DNA from: Patescibacteria group bacterium
Lineage (GTDB): Bacteria; Patescibacteriota; Gracilibacteria; Peribacterales; Peribacteraceae
Length of the DNA: 27,824 nucleotides
Assembly: GCA_018818235.1 (NCBI GenBank)
Contig: JAHISE010000128.1
Span: 1-27,824 of the forward strand
Direction of reading: 5' to 3'
Shown here piece by piece: positions 1-8,095 of this stretch; position 1 is the stretch's first letter, and every line of letters begins with the position of its first letter. The notes under the pieces are model-generated. The model worked only from the letters and a program-made list of their open reading frames with translations, did no database searches and was not told the DNA's origin. The position numbers and the translations under genes are program-made.

Positions 1-10
1 CTTGCTAATA

Positions 11-151
11 TCTGAACCGCAGATGGCGCAGATATTTTGTATCGAAGCTTTGTGTATGCAAAACAACTAAATATTTGAATCTGCGTAATCAGCGCCTGAC
101 GGCCATAGCCAAGAGGCGAAGGCTGTTAATCTGTGTAATCTGTGGTTCAGA
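11..151. repeat. Inverted dispersed repeat, TCTGAACC family
   Basis: The left arm (11-33, beginning TCTGAACCGCAGAT) is complementary, with mismatches, to the right arm (127-151, ending CTGTGGTTCAGA). A related sequence beginning GTCTGAACC recurs as an inverted pair at 25757-25862. It lies just upstream of the first glycosyltransferase and is not translated if that gene starts at 180. Confidence 0.5.
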
Positions 152-179
152 CAACGGAATTTCCTCTACAATACACATA

Positions 180-1187
180 ATGAAGCTCCTCATTATCACC
201 CAAAAGGTCGACCGAACTGATCCTATCCTTGGCTTTTTCCATCGTTGGATCGAGGAATTCGCTAAGAACTGTGAACAAGTGACTGTTATAGGACAATTGG
301 TTGGAGAACACGATCTTCCCGAAAACGTCGAAATATTTTCGATGAGGAAGGAAAGAAAGTACTCACGAATTATGCAAATATTCGAATTCTGGAAAATGCA
401 ACGCAAACTAAAAAAGGAATATGACAGTGTTTTGGTTCACATGACTCCAGTATGGGTTGTTATTGGATGGCCGGTTTGGTTTTTGCTCAGAAAAAAGATT
501 TACTTGTGGTACGAAGCTCGCGGAGGAGGATGGTCACTTCCGGTTGCATTAATAATGGTCAGAAAAGTCTTCTCAGCATCGCAGCATGGGCTTCCCAGAA
601 AATCAAAAAAGCGAAGAATAGTTGGACATGGTATAGATACGGAATTGTTCAAGCCTTCGGGAGAACGCGAGAAGGGATTGGTAGTAACTGTTGGGAGAAC
701 TACAAAAGCCAAACGGATGAATATTGTTTTAAAAGCATTTTCTTCGTTGCCAGAACATTGCAGATTGGTTATTGCGGGTGGTCCGATTACAAAAGAGGAT
801 AATCAAACTATTGATGATCTAAGAAAGTTAATGAGTGAGCTTGGAATTACTGATCGGGTAGTGATTGAGCCAAAATCGCAACAGGAAATTGCATCTTTGT
901 ATGCTCGAGCTGAAATTTCTTTGCATGCATCCGATACGGGGCTGGATAAATGTGTATTGGAAGCAATGGCTTGCGGTTGCCCTGTAGTATCCTACGCTGA
1001 AGCTTCTAAATATGTTTTATCTGAAGATTTATTATGTACTGATGAGTCGATGGGAAAGGTGGCGATAGGAGTTTTGGGAATGTCAGATAAGGAGAGGGGG
1101 AGGTTGGGTGAGAAGTTAAGGCAGAAAGTTGTTGAGGAGCATAGCTTGGGGAGGTTGGTGGGGAAGTTGGTGGTGGAGATGGGGTGA
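180..1187 (+). CDS. GT4-like glycosyltransferase
   Basis: The 335-residue product is a probable GT-B fold retaining glycosyltransferase that moves a sugar from a nucleotide-sugar to an envelope glycan on the cytoplasmic side. The N-terminal half starts with a Rossmann-type strand (MKLLIITQKVD). The C-terminal donor-binding half has VVTVGRTTKAKRMNIVLKAF, RLVIAGG and the block GLDKCVLEAMACGCPVV, with E261 as the conserved donor-site Glu. The first Glu of the usual E-x7-E signature is replaced here (Thr253). I chose ATG 180 because the upstream in-frame extension is repeat sequence with no homology signal, and a TACAAT box lies at 167-172. The acceptor sugar cannot be told. It converges with the next gene across a large hairpin. 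The family call is secure; the specificity is not. Confidence 0.85.
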   Translation: MKLLIITQKVDRTDPILGFFHRWIEEFAKNCEQVTVIGQLVGEHDLPENVEIFSMRKERKYSRIMQIFEFWKMQRKLKKEYDSVLVHMTPVWVVIGWPVWFLLRKKIYLWYEARGGGWSLPVALIMVRKVFSASQHGLPRKSKKRRIVGHGIDTELFKPSGEREKGLVVTVGRTTKAKRMNIVLKAFSSLPEHCRLVIAGGPITKEDNQTIDDLRKLMSELGITDRVVIEPKSQQEIASLYARAEISLHASDTGLDKCVLEAMACGCPVVSYAEASKYVLSEDLLCTDESMGKVAIGVLGMSDKERGRLGEKLRQKVVEEHSLGRLVGKLVVEMG

Positions 1188-1194
1188 ACCAAAC

Positions 1195-1298
1195 GTCGAA
1201 AGTCGAAGGTCGAAAGTTTGGTCCAAGGTCCAAAGTCGAAAGACTTGTGACATTCGACTTTCGACCAAACCTTTGACTTTCGACCTTCGACCTTCGAC
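1195..1298. repeat. Large hairpin between convergent genes (GTCGAAAG family)
   Basis: Left arm 1195-1223 is built from GTCGAA(A/G)G units and ends in TTTGGTC. Right arm 1263-1298 starts GACCAAAC and reads out the complementary CTTTCGAC/CCTTCGAC units. The element fills the gap between two convergent genes, so it could act as a bidirectional terminator, although no long T-run follows. Related GTCGACATTCGACATTCGACC units occur near 13193-13213. Confidence 0.6.
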
Positions 1299-1307
1299 AG
1301 TAAGTTT

Positions 1308-2333
1308 CTACATTGCCCCCCTCAGCCTGTCACTAGTATTCTCAACCATCTCCAGACTCTGATCCGGTCTCAAAAATCCCTTATTCTCCTCATAAATCTT
1401 CATCAACTCATCTCTGCTCGGAAGTGATGGCAATGGATATGGATAACCTTTCAACTGAGTATAAAGTTCCTGAATTGTGCAGATGGAAAGCATTGCACTC
1501 AGGATCCCAAATAACATATTCCCGCTCCATTGCTCTTTGGGAGGGGAGAGGAGGTAGTCTAAGGTCTGCTCAGTTTTTTTAAAGTACCAAAGCAACATCA
1601 CAGCTCCGGAAATTCCCGAATAACCTGCCCATAGTTTAGATCGCTCTTCCTTTGGAACTATATAACAGCGGTATCCTTTTTTAAGTAGTTCCTCATTTGC
1701 TTTATCAAACGTGTCATACCTTTTTGGTTGTTTAATAATTCCCGGATTAGTGTTTCCGTTTGCAGGACCCAAGTGCAAATTCTCTTTTTCAAACACAAGT
1801 TCACGATTGAATGCGATCGAGTAGCTAGAGCTTGGCTGAATCCTTTGTCCGTTAATATCAAACTCCCACCACTCGCGTGGTCGAAAGCTCACAGTCGCAG
1901 TATTGGGATCCTTAAACTCACGTTCAATAATATCAACACATTCTCCGCTCAAAATAAACATATCATCATCACATATCCATCCTATTTTTCTGTTCCTTGC
2001 AATGTGCCTAAGAAATTCCTCCGATTTAGTAGCGGCGTAGAAGTTTATAAACTTGTGGATACGGGCTTTGGGGAATTCTTTTGGATCCAGAGCTCCTGAC
2101 GAATCGAATATTGTTAAATCAACACGATTACCAAGATACTTAGTCGCTAAGTGATACCACACCGTCATCATCGGTGGGAGAATGTTCATTGTAAATAGTG
2201 CGGGCTTATCACTTTCAGGAAGAGGTTTTCGGGTCAGATAGTATTTGAGTGTGGGTAGACCTGTTTTAAAGGCACGGGTTACTCCGAAGCGTTTGAAGGC
2301 ACGGGGGAGGAGGCGGACATAATCGTAGACCAT
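1308..2333 (-). CDS. Putative GT-A-like glycosyltransferase
   Basis: This 341-residue protein resembles a GT-A fold glycosyltransferase but I cannot assign a family. The supporting feature is the acidic cluster GWICDDDMFILS in the N-terminal half, placed after a strand-like segment and followed by an acceptor-like region (FRPREWWEF). A DxD cluster of this kind usually binds the metal-nucleotide-sugar complex. A hydrophobic stretch around LLWYFKKTEQTLDYLL and SGNMLFGILSAMLSI could rest on the membrane. There is no signal peptide. It lies in a run of sugar-transfer genes on the same strand, downstream of the methyltransferase, which supports a role in the same glycan. Start ATG 2333 has no evident ribosome-binding site. 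Alternative: an uncharacterised cluster protein that is not a transferase. Confidence 0.6.
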   Translation of the reverse strand: MVYDYVRLLPRAFKRFGVTRAFKTGLPTLKYYLTRKPLPESDKPALFTMNILPPMMTVWYHLATKYLGNRVDLTIFDSSGALDPKEFPKARIHKFINFYAATKSEEFLRHIARNRKIGWICDDDMFILSGECVDIIEREFKDPNTATVSFRPREWWEFDINGQRIQPSSSYSIAFNRELVFEKENLHLGPANGNTNPGIIKQPKRYDTFDKANEELLKKGYRCYIVPKEERSKLWAGYSGISGAVMLLWYFKKTEQTLDYLLSPPKEQWSGNMLFGILSAMLSICTIQELYTQLKGYPYPLPSLPSRDELMKIYEENKGFLRPDQSLEMVENTSDRLRGAM

Positions 2334-2345
2334 AGAGATATTAGA

Positions 2346-2432
2346 GTGAGTAGTTGGTAGTGAGTAGTATGACTCAGATATATATTATACAAAACCTCAA
2401 CTCTTACTACTCACTACTCACTACAAACTAGA
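2346..2432. repeat. Inverted repeat of GTGAGTAGT units
   Basis: The left arm (2346-2369) reads GTGAGTAGTTGGTAGTGAGT and the right arm (about 2405-2432) is its complement with small differences. It stands alone in the 122-base gap between the methyltransferase and the downstream gene, both on the minus strand. A TATAAT hexamer on the minus strand (2384-2389) lies in the loop but has no matching -35 box, so I do not call a promoter. Confidence 0.55.
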
Positions 2433-2455
2433 TAAATGGATCTAAAACAAAATAA

Positions 2456-3205
2456 TTAACTCAACGAAAGATAAAATCCACTCTGCCCGTCCGTCTCAAC
2501 CCCATACTCATACTTATCAACTTTAAATCCATGATCAGAAATTAATTTATTAAAGCAATTCTTCTCATATCGAACACAATGCAGTGCCCCCTTCCATCCC
2601 GTTTTGTAATTCGGAGGATTCTCTTCCATGTCGGGTACAAATTCTTCCGTGAATGCGGTCAGGAATACTTTTCCGGTTGGCTTAAGAAGTCTTTTGAATT
2701 CGGAAAGATACGCTTTTATGTCCGGCGTCTTCATATGAGAGAAGACTGAGTACAGATAAATGATGTCGAAAGCCTGATCAGTGAAAGGTAATTTAATCTG
2801 CTCAGTTCCGGTTGGGTTGTACCTTTCATTCTTTGCGTTGATCTTCAGGAACTGAAAAGTGGGATACTTCTTTTCGATATATTTTTTGCACCATTCAATC
2901 GGTGCGTCACTCACATCAATTCCTCTGTAAGCTCGCAGTTCCCCGATCTTACTCAGGATTCCTATCGGAAGACGGCCGGGTCCACAGCCAATATCCAGAA
3001 CTGCACTTCCTTTGTGTATTCCGAACTCGCGTTGCAATCTGATAGCCTCATCCTCTCCTGAACTTAAAAAGGATTCATCATGGGCAAAATTGGTTCCTCC
3101 AAAACGCAGGTACTTGGCAGGAATAACCATTCCACGATGCGTGATGCTTTCGGGGCGGACAATGTTTCTTAGCCGGCGGGCTGCTTTGATTAGTACTTTG
3201 GTCAT
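2456..3205 (-). CDS. Class I SAM-dependent methyltransferase
   Basis: The 249-residue product has the canonical glycine-rich SAM motif VLDIGCGPGRL (residues 69-79). An acidic strand end follows (YRGIDVS), then a FDIIYLYSVFSH motif (post-II/IV region) and LLKPTGKVFLTAF (motif VI-like), in the order of the Methyltransf_11/25 fold. It probably transfers a methyl group to a sugar or another cluster intermediate in the cytoplasm; the substrate is not visible. I prefer ATG 3205 over the upstream TTG at 3235, since the extra ten residues carry no fold signal. Neither start has a strong Shine-Dalgarno. Its 5' side faces a 500-base palindrome-rich gap, and the next gene on its strand lies 3' of it, beyond a hairpin. 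Confidence 0.9.
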   Translation of the reverse strand: MTKVLIKAARRLRNIVRPESITHRGMVIPAKYLRFGGTNFAHDESFLSSGEDEAIRLQREFGIHKGSAVLDIGCGPGRLPIGILSKIGELRAYRGIDVSDAPIEWCKKYIEKKYPTFQFLKINAKNERYNPTGTEQIKLPFTDQAFDIIYLYSVFSHMKTPDIKAYLSEFKRLLKPTGKVFLTAFTEEFVPDMEENPPNYKTGWKGALHCVRYEKNCFNKLISDHGFKVDKYEYGVETDGQSGFYLSLS

Positions 3206-3272
3206 TTGGTGGGTAATGATACCAGAAATTATCAAATTGGGAGTGAAAATTGGAAGAATAATCAGTTATATT

Positions 3273-3302
3273 GTTCTTTCTTTTGTAACCAAAAGAAAGA
3301 AC
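3273..3302. repeat. Perfect hairpin, 13-base arms and 4-base loop
   Basis: GTTCTTTCTTTTG (3273-3285) is exactly complementary to CAAAAGAAAGAAC (3290-3302) around the loop TAAC. It is the first of several palindromes in the gene-free stretch 3206-3719 and lies about 70 bases upstream of the methyltransferase start. Confidence 0.8.
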
Positions 3303-3323
3303 CAAAGAAAAGTTCCGCTCCTG

Positions 3324-3460
3324 TGAAATTTGCAGATCAGCCTTACCAAAATGCTCCGCTGCAAAAATGAACCAGCTCCCTTAAATAAATATAGTCCTTT
3401 AAGCCTCTCCTACATTTTTGCGGGCGCTTCGCATTTTGGAGGCTGAAACTGCAAATTTCA
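3324..3460. repeat. Nested imperfect inverted repeat
   Basis: Outer arms TGAAATTTGCAG..CAGCC (3324-3342) and GGCTG..CTGCAAATTTCA (3441-3460) enclose inner arms AAAATGC..TGCAAAAATG (3348-3369) and CATTTTTGC..GCATTTT (3413-3437). The two arm pairs are in register, so the whole 137-base unit can fold into one long interrupted stem. I see no convincing coding content in this gene-free stretch. Confidence 0.65.
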
Positions 3461-3478
3461 ATGTCGCGGTTCCCACCC

Positions 3479-3542
3479 GCCACGTCGCACATGTGCGACG
3501 TGGCCCGCGCATGCCACGGCACTCGTGAGTGCCGTGGCATGC
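3479..3542. repeat. Two tandem GC-rich palindromes
   Basis: 3479-3504 is a perfect 26-base palindrome centred on CACATGTG, with GCCACGTCG at its left edge. 3509-3542 has 16-base perfect arms (GCATGCCACGGCACTC and complement) around a GT centre. The two are only four bases apart and far more GC-rich than the flanking DNA. Confidence 0.8.
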
Positions 3543-3624
3543 CAAGAGTCTTGAACCTATCTTTAGGCAATAATTATCTGAGATATTAGTAATAAATATG
3601 TTTGAAAGCTGAGTTGCGAGGCCC

Positions 3625-3660
3625 CCCTCTCCCTGTAGGGAGAGGGCCGGGGAGAGGGGG
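3625..3660. repeat. CCCTCTCCCT palindromic repeat
   Basis: CCCTCTCCCT (3625-3634) pairs with AGGGAGAGGG (3637-3646), followed by a second G-rich unit to about 3660. The same CCCTCTCCC/GGGAGAGGG family occurs twice at 5571-5786. Such units are dispersed in many bacterial genomes. Here it lies about 60 bases downstream of a glycosyltransferase stop codon. Confidence 0.6.
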
Positions 3661-3719
3661 TATACAACTCTATTTGCAGACTAAACTTCAAGGCAGGGCA
3701 CACGATGCGTTTACCATTT

Positions 3720-4520
3720 TTATATATTCTTCCTCAGTGGAAAAGTCAGCGTAATTAATTTCCATGCATACCAGAATCTAGCGAATTCATGCTTTAGCGG
3801 TAATCTTTTGCCTTTCCTTGGGATTAGCCATATCCACAAAAGTCTGATTATTGCTATCAGTCTGGATCTGAGAGTGTGATAGAGCCTACGCTTTAGCCAA
3901 AATCCCCACCCCTTATTCTCCGAGATACTCACTTCCATCTTGATATACTCTAAATTCTTTTCTTTAAATTCCTTAACAGTTGGGAGTGGAGCCTTGGTGT
4001 AACCATTAAGATCACAGAGATGGACTCCATCATTCAGTTCAACTCGTTCGTGAATAGGTTTGATCCAACGATTAACAGCATCTTTATGAAAAAAGTAGAT
4101 GCGTTTATTCGGATAGGTGCTTGCATGAGCAATAACTGTTCCATCATCACAAACATATCGTCTTGGAACCCAGTTGGCAGAAGGAGTAGTGCTCATGGAT
4201 ATTTCACCAATCTCTTCCATAAGTTCTACCGACGCAGTTTCATCACTATCAAGTGCAAGGATCCAAGGTTGGGTTGTAAATGAAAGAGCGCGGTTTCTTA
4301 CTTCAGAAAAATTCGTTATCGGTTTTCCTTGGTTCTGCTCATCTCTTTGTGGAATTACAGTTGCTGAGTACTCGGATGCAATTCTAAGAGTGTCATCTGT
4401 ACTTCCACCATCAATAATCAGAATTTCTTTGCATTGTTTTACACTCTCCAAAGTTGCGCGAAGGGTTTTACCCGAATTCCACGTAAGTACATGCACGCTG
4501 ATGGGAAGTTTCTCATCCAT
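3720..4520 (-). CDS. GT2 family glycosyltransferase (WaaE/KdtX-like)
   Basis: The 266-residue product is a GT-A fold inverting glycosyltransferase. From ATG 4520 it reads ISVHVLTWNSGKTLRATLES, then the nucleotide-binding LIIDGGSTDDT and the metal-binding ALDSDE. FSEVRNRAL precedes the latter, as in the WaaE/KdtX branch that adds glucose-type sugars to lipopolysaccharide core. The C-terminal basic and hydrophobic tail (LIAIIRLLWIWLIPRKGKR) suggests membrane attachment. ATG 4520 overlaps the upstream gene's stop by eight bases (ATGGATGA), so the pair is probably translationally coupled. The longer start at 4574 would lie inside the upstream gene. No lipid-A gene is visible here, so the acceptor should not be assumed to be LPS. 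Confidence 0.88.
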   Translation of the reverse strand: MDEKLPISVHVLTWNSGKTLRATLESVKQCKEILIIDGGSTDDTLRIASEYSATVIPQRDEQNQGKPITNFSEVRNRALSFTTQPWILALDSDETASVELMEEIGEISMSTTPSANWVPRRYVCDDGTVIAHASTYPNKRIYFFHKDAVNRWIKPIHERVELNDGVHLCDLNGYTKAPLPTVKEFKEKNLEYIKMEVSISENKGWGFWLKRRLYHTLRSRLIAIIRLLWIWLIPRKGKRLPLKHEFARFWYAWKLITLTFPLRKNI

Positions 4521-5493
4521 TAGTCTTTTGTGAGAGAATAAGCTTAGCAAGCTCCTCTGCATTACCTGCTTCACAGAGTATCACATCAGGATTATTAGCA
4601 AATCGTTCCAGAATTGCAGGACTATTAGCTGTGATTACTTTCTTTCCACATGCCAAATAGTCCAAAACTTTATGTGGGATTACTCTTTGAGCCTTATCTG
4701 AAGTTCCAAAGATTCCTAAACAAAGATCAGAGCTATTTATATGACGAGGCAGCTCTTCAAGTGGAACAAAGTCGAGGAATTCTGTGTTATTCAGATTTAA
4801 CTCTGTTTTAAGTTTAATCATTCCCGGTTTTGTTTGTCCTGCACCCAGAAGTTTGAATTTAATTGGAGAGTTTTTATCCTGAATAATTTTTGCTGATCTA
4901 AGAATGGTATCAATTCCTTGTAGTGGAATAAATGATCCATAAAAGAAAACAGTAAAATGATCATTGGAATCTGGCCTTTGGAATCTGGAATCTGGCACAA
5001 ACAGATCTTTTCTGGTTTCCAGATATACAACAGAAATTCTCTTTGGATGGATCTTGAACTTTTGAATAAAGAAATCACGATGTGTTTTGGTATCAATAAG
5101 AATCTCGTCAGCTAAGTGACAGCTTACAAAGTCGATCAAATAATAAAACCATGCTGCAGGATTCCACTTGGAAACCTTCTTCCTGTCACCGACAAGTGTG
5201 TCGTAAACGGATATGAATACATCAAAGGTAAGCTTCTTCCTCGGGAACCGCGTAAGTATCCAGACAAGCGGCATTAGGTGATGTCCCGGAAATAGAACGC
5301 ATACTTCACTAATTTGATTCTTATACTTCTTGTATTTCTTAATAAGATCAAAGCACTTCGGAAAGAACCCCTTTTTATCTGTTCTGCATTCCAATACTTC
5401 GAAACCGTCGTCCTCGTAGTCTTTTTTGAGGGTATGAGTTCGGGGGGAGGTGGGATCGTAGAAGCCGAGGAAGAGAACTGATTTATTGTCCAT
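4513..5493 (-). CDS. GT4-like glycosyltransferase with short in-frame repeat
   Basis: The 326-residue product has a GT-B layout: an N-terminal acceptor half (SVLFLGFYDPTSPRTH) and a C-terminal half with FTVFFYGSFIPLQGIDTILRSA, FKLLGAG, and the donor-site block VIPHKVLDYLACGKKVI, where Asp replaces the usual Glu. It likely adds a sugar to the same envelope glycan as its coupled downstream partner. Residues about 167-176 (PDSRFQRPDS) are encoded by a small CCAGATTCCA-type direct repeat (4968-4999) sitting at the junction of the two halves, a tolerant position. A TAAAAT box (minus strand, 5502-5507) lies nine bases before the ATG, with no Shine-Dalgarno. Confidence 0.85.
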   Translation of the reverse strand: MDNKSVLFLGFYDPTSPRTHTLKKDYEDDGFEVLECRTDKKGFFPKCFDLIKKYKKYKNQISEVCVLFPGHHLMPLVWILTRFPRKKLTFDVFISVYDTLVGDRKKVSKWNPAAWFYYLIDFVSCHLADEILIDTKTHRDFFIQKFKIHPKRISVVYLETRKDLFVPDSRFQRPDSNDHFTVFFYGSFIPLQGIDTILRSAKIIQDKNSPIKFKLLGAGQTKPGMIKLKTELNLNNTEFLDFVPLEELPRHINSSDLCLGIFGTSDKAQRVIPHKVLDYLACGKKVITANSPAILERFANNPDVILCEAGNAEELAKLILSQKTNG

Positions 5494-5570
5494 TTAGGAA
5501 GATTTTAGCTTAATTATTGAATATGGAATTGAGATTTTGGAGTTTATTGGGTTCTCCCCTTGTCCTCCCT

Positions 5571-5786
5571 CCGCGCATCTGGCGCGCCGGCCACTCTCCC
5601 GAGGGGAGAGGGGAGCTCTGCTATTGGAGAATTCAAAGTTTGTTCTCTTCCAACATTGGTGAAATCAGTGTTTGTTATCTTCTTTTGCGGCGTTCCCCCT
5701 CTCCCCTCGGGAGAGGGGGCCAGGGGGAGAGGGAGCTGGGAGGAGAGGGACTACAAGTGGAGAGGGGCAGGCGCGCCAATGCGCGG
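5571..5786. repeat. Composite inverted repeat (MITE-like) in a divergent gap
   Basis: The termini CCGCGCAT..GGCGCGCC (5571-5588) and GGCGCGCCAATGCGCGG (5770-5786) are inverted copies. Inside lie two CTCTCCC/GGGAGAG palindromes, one at about 5594-5612 and one at 5695-5719 with 11-base arms. The element fills most of the 366-base gap between two divergent glycosyltransferase genes. Open frames across it are low-complexity and not credible genes. No transposase is present. I saw no clear target-site duplication. Confidence 0.6.
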
Positions 5787-5859
5787 AGGTCGGTTAGGAA
5801 GATAAACAAACTCCCCAATCCACGTTACATAACCCTCAAAAATCATTAATCTATCCCCA

Positions 5860-6996
5860 ATGAGAATCACCTATGCCGTCCATACTCGTTTTCCAGCCGA
5901 AAAAGCCTATGGGCTGCAAATTACAGCCGTTTGCAGAGCTTTGGCGGATATGGGACATGATGTGACGATAGTGGCTCCATTCACAAAGAATTATATTCAC
6001 GAACCTGTTCATGAATATTACGGACTGCCCGGTTCAATCAAATTCATTAGACTCAAGAATTACGATGCGCTTGGGAAGAGGTGGATCCCGGGATTTTTGT
6101 GGATGGTTATTACAATGTATTTCTATAGAAAAGAACTCAAGAAGTTCCTGAGTACACATTCAGCTGATCTGATTTACGTACGTTCACCTCATATTCTTGC
6201 TCCTCTCTTGGAAAGCAAGATGCCGGTGGTACTAGAGTTACATACAATCCCTAACAGATTTAAAAAAAGATTTATTAGTTTGTGTAACAAATGCAAGCGT
6301 GTTGTTTGTCTTACAACTCCCATGCAGGACGAATTAATTAAACTCGGAGTGTATTCAAGTCGAGTAATAGTGGAAGGGGATGGTGTTGATTTTGATAAAT
6401 ATCAGAATGTATCTGAAGATAATTGGGATTTATCTTCGAAGCCTGTAATCGGATACGTCGGTTCTTTGATTACTCAGTATAAAATCGAAAAAGGAATACC
6501 GGAACTTATGCGCGCAGTTAAGGAGCTTAAGGATAAAGGCAAAAATGTATTTTGCTGGATTGTTGGAGGCCCTGATGATTGGAAGAAAGCTTACGAAGAG
6601 TTGGCGTCTTCGATCGGACTTACGGAAGGAGATATCAGATTCGAAGGTCGGGTGGATCAGGCAAAGGTTCCGTTATGTATTACAAAGTGTGATGTTTGTG
6701 TTTATCCTGCGCCGGCAAGTTCTCATCCATACTTTATGCGTGATACGTCACCTTTGAAGTTACTGGAATACTTAGCAGTAGGTAAACCGACGGTTTGCGC
6801 AGATATTCCTCCGGTCAGGGATTGTGTTGATGAAAATATTGTTGAGTTTTGTGATGCGGGGGACAGCTTGTCTCTTGCGGATGCAATTGGAAGAGCTTTG
6901 GATGATCGAGATGAAGTAAAAGTAGGTTTAAGGAAAGAGCAGGCAAGGTATTTTGATTGGAGGAGGAGGATGGAGAGAGTTTTGAGTGGGATTTAA
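5860..6996 (+). CDS. GT4 family glycosyltransferase
   Basis: The 378-residue product is a clear GT4 (GT-B fold) enzyme. The N-terminal half has MRITYAVHTRFPAEKAYGLQ, the glycine/lysine acceptor loop typical of the family, then RALADMGHDVTIVAP. The C-terminal half has PVIGYVGSL, CWIVGG, IRFEGRV and the donor-site signature SPLKLLEYLAVGKPTV. It should transfer a hexose or similar sugar at the cytoplasmic membrane face; donor and acceptor are unknown. Start ATG 5860 has no Shine-Dalgarno, but a TAATCT hexamer ends eight bases before it, with GTTACA (5824-5829) at 17-base spacing. It is transcribed away from the neighbouring pair and converges on the SGNH gene. Confidence 0.92.
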   Translation: MRITYAVHTRFPAEKAYGLQITAVCRALADMGHDVTIVAPFTKNYIHEPVHEYYGLPGSIKFIRLKNYDALGKRWIPGFLWMVITMYFYRKELKKFLSTHSADLIYVRSPHILAPLLESKMPVVLELHTIPNRFKKRFISLCNKCKRVVCLTTPMQDELIKLGVYSSRVIVEGDGVDFDKYQNVSEDNWDLSSKPVIGYVGSLITQYKIEKGIPELMRAVKELKDKGKNVFCWIVGGPDDWKKAYEELASSIGLTEGDIRFEGRVDQAKVPLCITKCDVCVYPAPASSHPYFMRDTSPLKLLEYLAVGKPTVCADIPPVRDCVDENIVEFCDAGDSLSLADAIGRALDDRDEVKVGLRKEQARYFDWRRRMERVLSGI

Positions 6997-7048
6997 TTTT
7001 TGGGCAATGGGATTATTGCAAATTCGTTAATTCGTTACTCGTTGTTCG

Positions 7049-8050
7049 TTACTCGTTCAAATTTATTGATTCAACGATTATTTTGGCTGCTCCCTCAATA
7101 GCTTCAGGATTTGGATGAACAGTATCCCAGCCCAAAGTCGGGACTTTATTCTCAAAAGTCTCATACAAATCTATGGCTTTAAATCCTCTTTCTTCCGCAA
7201 TTGCGATCAGCTTAGGCAAAGATGTGTGCATAAGATGATCCGGCCATATAACAAATATTCTTTTTTGATCTTCGGGCATTAAAGCTACGAATGAGTCCAA
7301 TTGTGCGGAGTAATTAACAAGTTGTACATCCGTGACTTCATCCTCAAGTAGATTTGCATCGGATTCTTCTTTTAACTTTGCAATGTGCTTTTTACTATAT
7401 CTAAGATTGATCACTTTTTTGAAAGCTTTGTAAAAAGCGCTGTGTTCATCCAGCCAACATTTACCGGGGATCATTCCAAGCAAGCCTTTGTCAATCGGTC
7501 TGCAGTCACGTTGGCTAGGATTCCAGTCATTTGAGCGCAGTATTCCCAGATCATCAATTACTCCTATTGTTCCTGTCAGATCGTTAAAGTAGAAAACCAG
7601 AACTATCACTGCAGGATCTAAGTGTCGTACCTTCTCGCGATAGGTTGCAGCTTCCATTTCCAAGTTATAGCCGGGAGCTGCTGTATTTAAAAAGTTATAC
7701 TCAGAATTCAGGTTACTCATATAAGCACTTAATGTCTGATCGTCATTAATACCATAACCAAAAGTGATTGAGTCTCCTAATATTGCGACAATTGGTTTAC
7801 CCGATTCAATTTCAGGACTTCTAAAACCCAAGCTGTTTGTGGAAACCAGTCCTCTGTAAGCTTTTTCATTTTTTAAATTTGGGATCAATTCATAACTTAT
7901 GTCAGCAAAATTACTTTGTTGGAATATCTTTGGAGGATTGGGTTTGGCACTTTGGAGTCCTGTTATGCGTAGGACGAATTCTATGGCAAAGAAGAAGATG
8001 AGGAGGCTTCCTATTAGAAGGCCAAGGTTGATTATAAGCTCCTTTTTCAT
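7049..8050 (-). CDS. Membrane-anchored SGNH/GDSL hydrolase
   Basis: The 333-residue protein has one N-terminal membrane helix (about residues 8-28) and a large outside domain of the SGNH fold. All four blocks are present: G-D-S (92-94, nucleophile Ser94), the oxyanion glycine in AAPGYN (Gly127), Asn156 in YFNDL, and D309-x-x-H312 in DTVHP. Such enzymes add or remove O-acyl (often acetyl) groups on extracellular polysaccharides. An SGNH protein is a frequent neighbour of NodU-type carbamoyltransferases together with SxtJ and DUF5989 proteins, all found just beyond, so it probably belongs to that set. It is now separated from the carbamoyltransferase gene by a three-gene plus-strand operon. Confidence 0.88.
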   Translation of the reverse strand: MKKELIINLGLLIGSLLIFFFAIEFVLRITGLQSAKPNPPKIFQQSNFADISYELIPNLKNEKAYRGLVSTNSLGFRSPEIESGKPIVAILGDSITFGYGINDDQTLSAYMSNLNSEYNFLNTAAPGYNLEMEAATYREKVRHLDPAVIVLVFYFNDLTGTIGVIDDLGILRSNDWNPSQRDCRPIDKGLLGMIPGKCWLDEHSAFYKAFKKVINLRYSKKHIAKLKEESDANLLEDEVTDVQLVNYSAQLDSFVALMPEDQKRIFVIWPDHLMHTSLPKLIAIAEERGFKAIDLYETFENKVPTLGWDTVHPNPEAIEGAAKIIVESINLNE

Positions 8051-8083
8051 ACTTTTTCTATTCTAATATAACAGTATTGCGTG

Positions 8084-8089
8084 TATAAT
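8084..8089 (+). promoter_or_regulatory. -10 box seven bases before GTG 8096
   Basis: A perfect TATAAT, whose expected transcription start coincides with the GTG at 8096, suggests a leaderless mRNA for the three-gene operon. I see no good -35 element. On the other strand the SGNH gene starts at 8050, so the two promoters must lie back to back within 45 bases. Confidence 0.5.
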
Positions 8090-8095
8090 GTAATC

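Noticed and set aside
75..179. An upstream extension of the first glycosyltransferase.
   Set aside because: The 35 extra residues are encoded by a dispersed repeat; the fold starts at MKLLIITQ.
3343..3570. A 75-codon minus-strand open frame across the palindrome cluster.
   Set aside because: Its sequence is set by the palindromes and shows no protein-like pattern.
5517..5849. Open frames of 81-110 codons in the divergent gap.
   Set aside because: They translate the CTCTCCC/GGCGCGCC repeat element into low-complexity Arg/Gly/Pro sequence.
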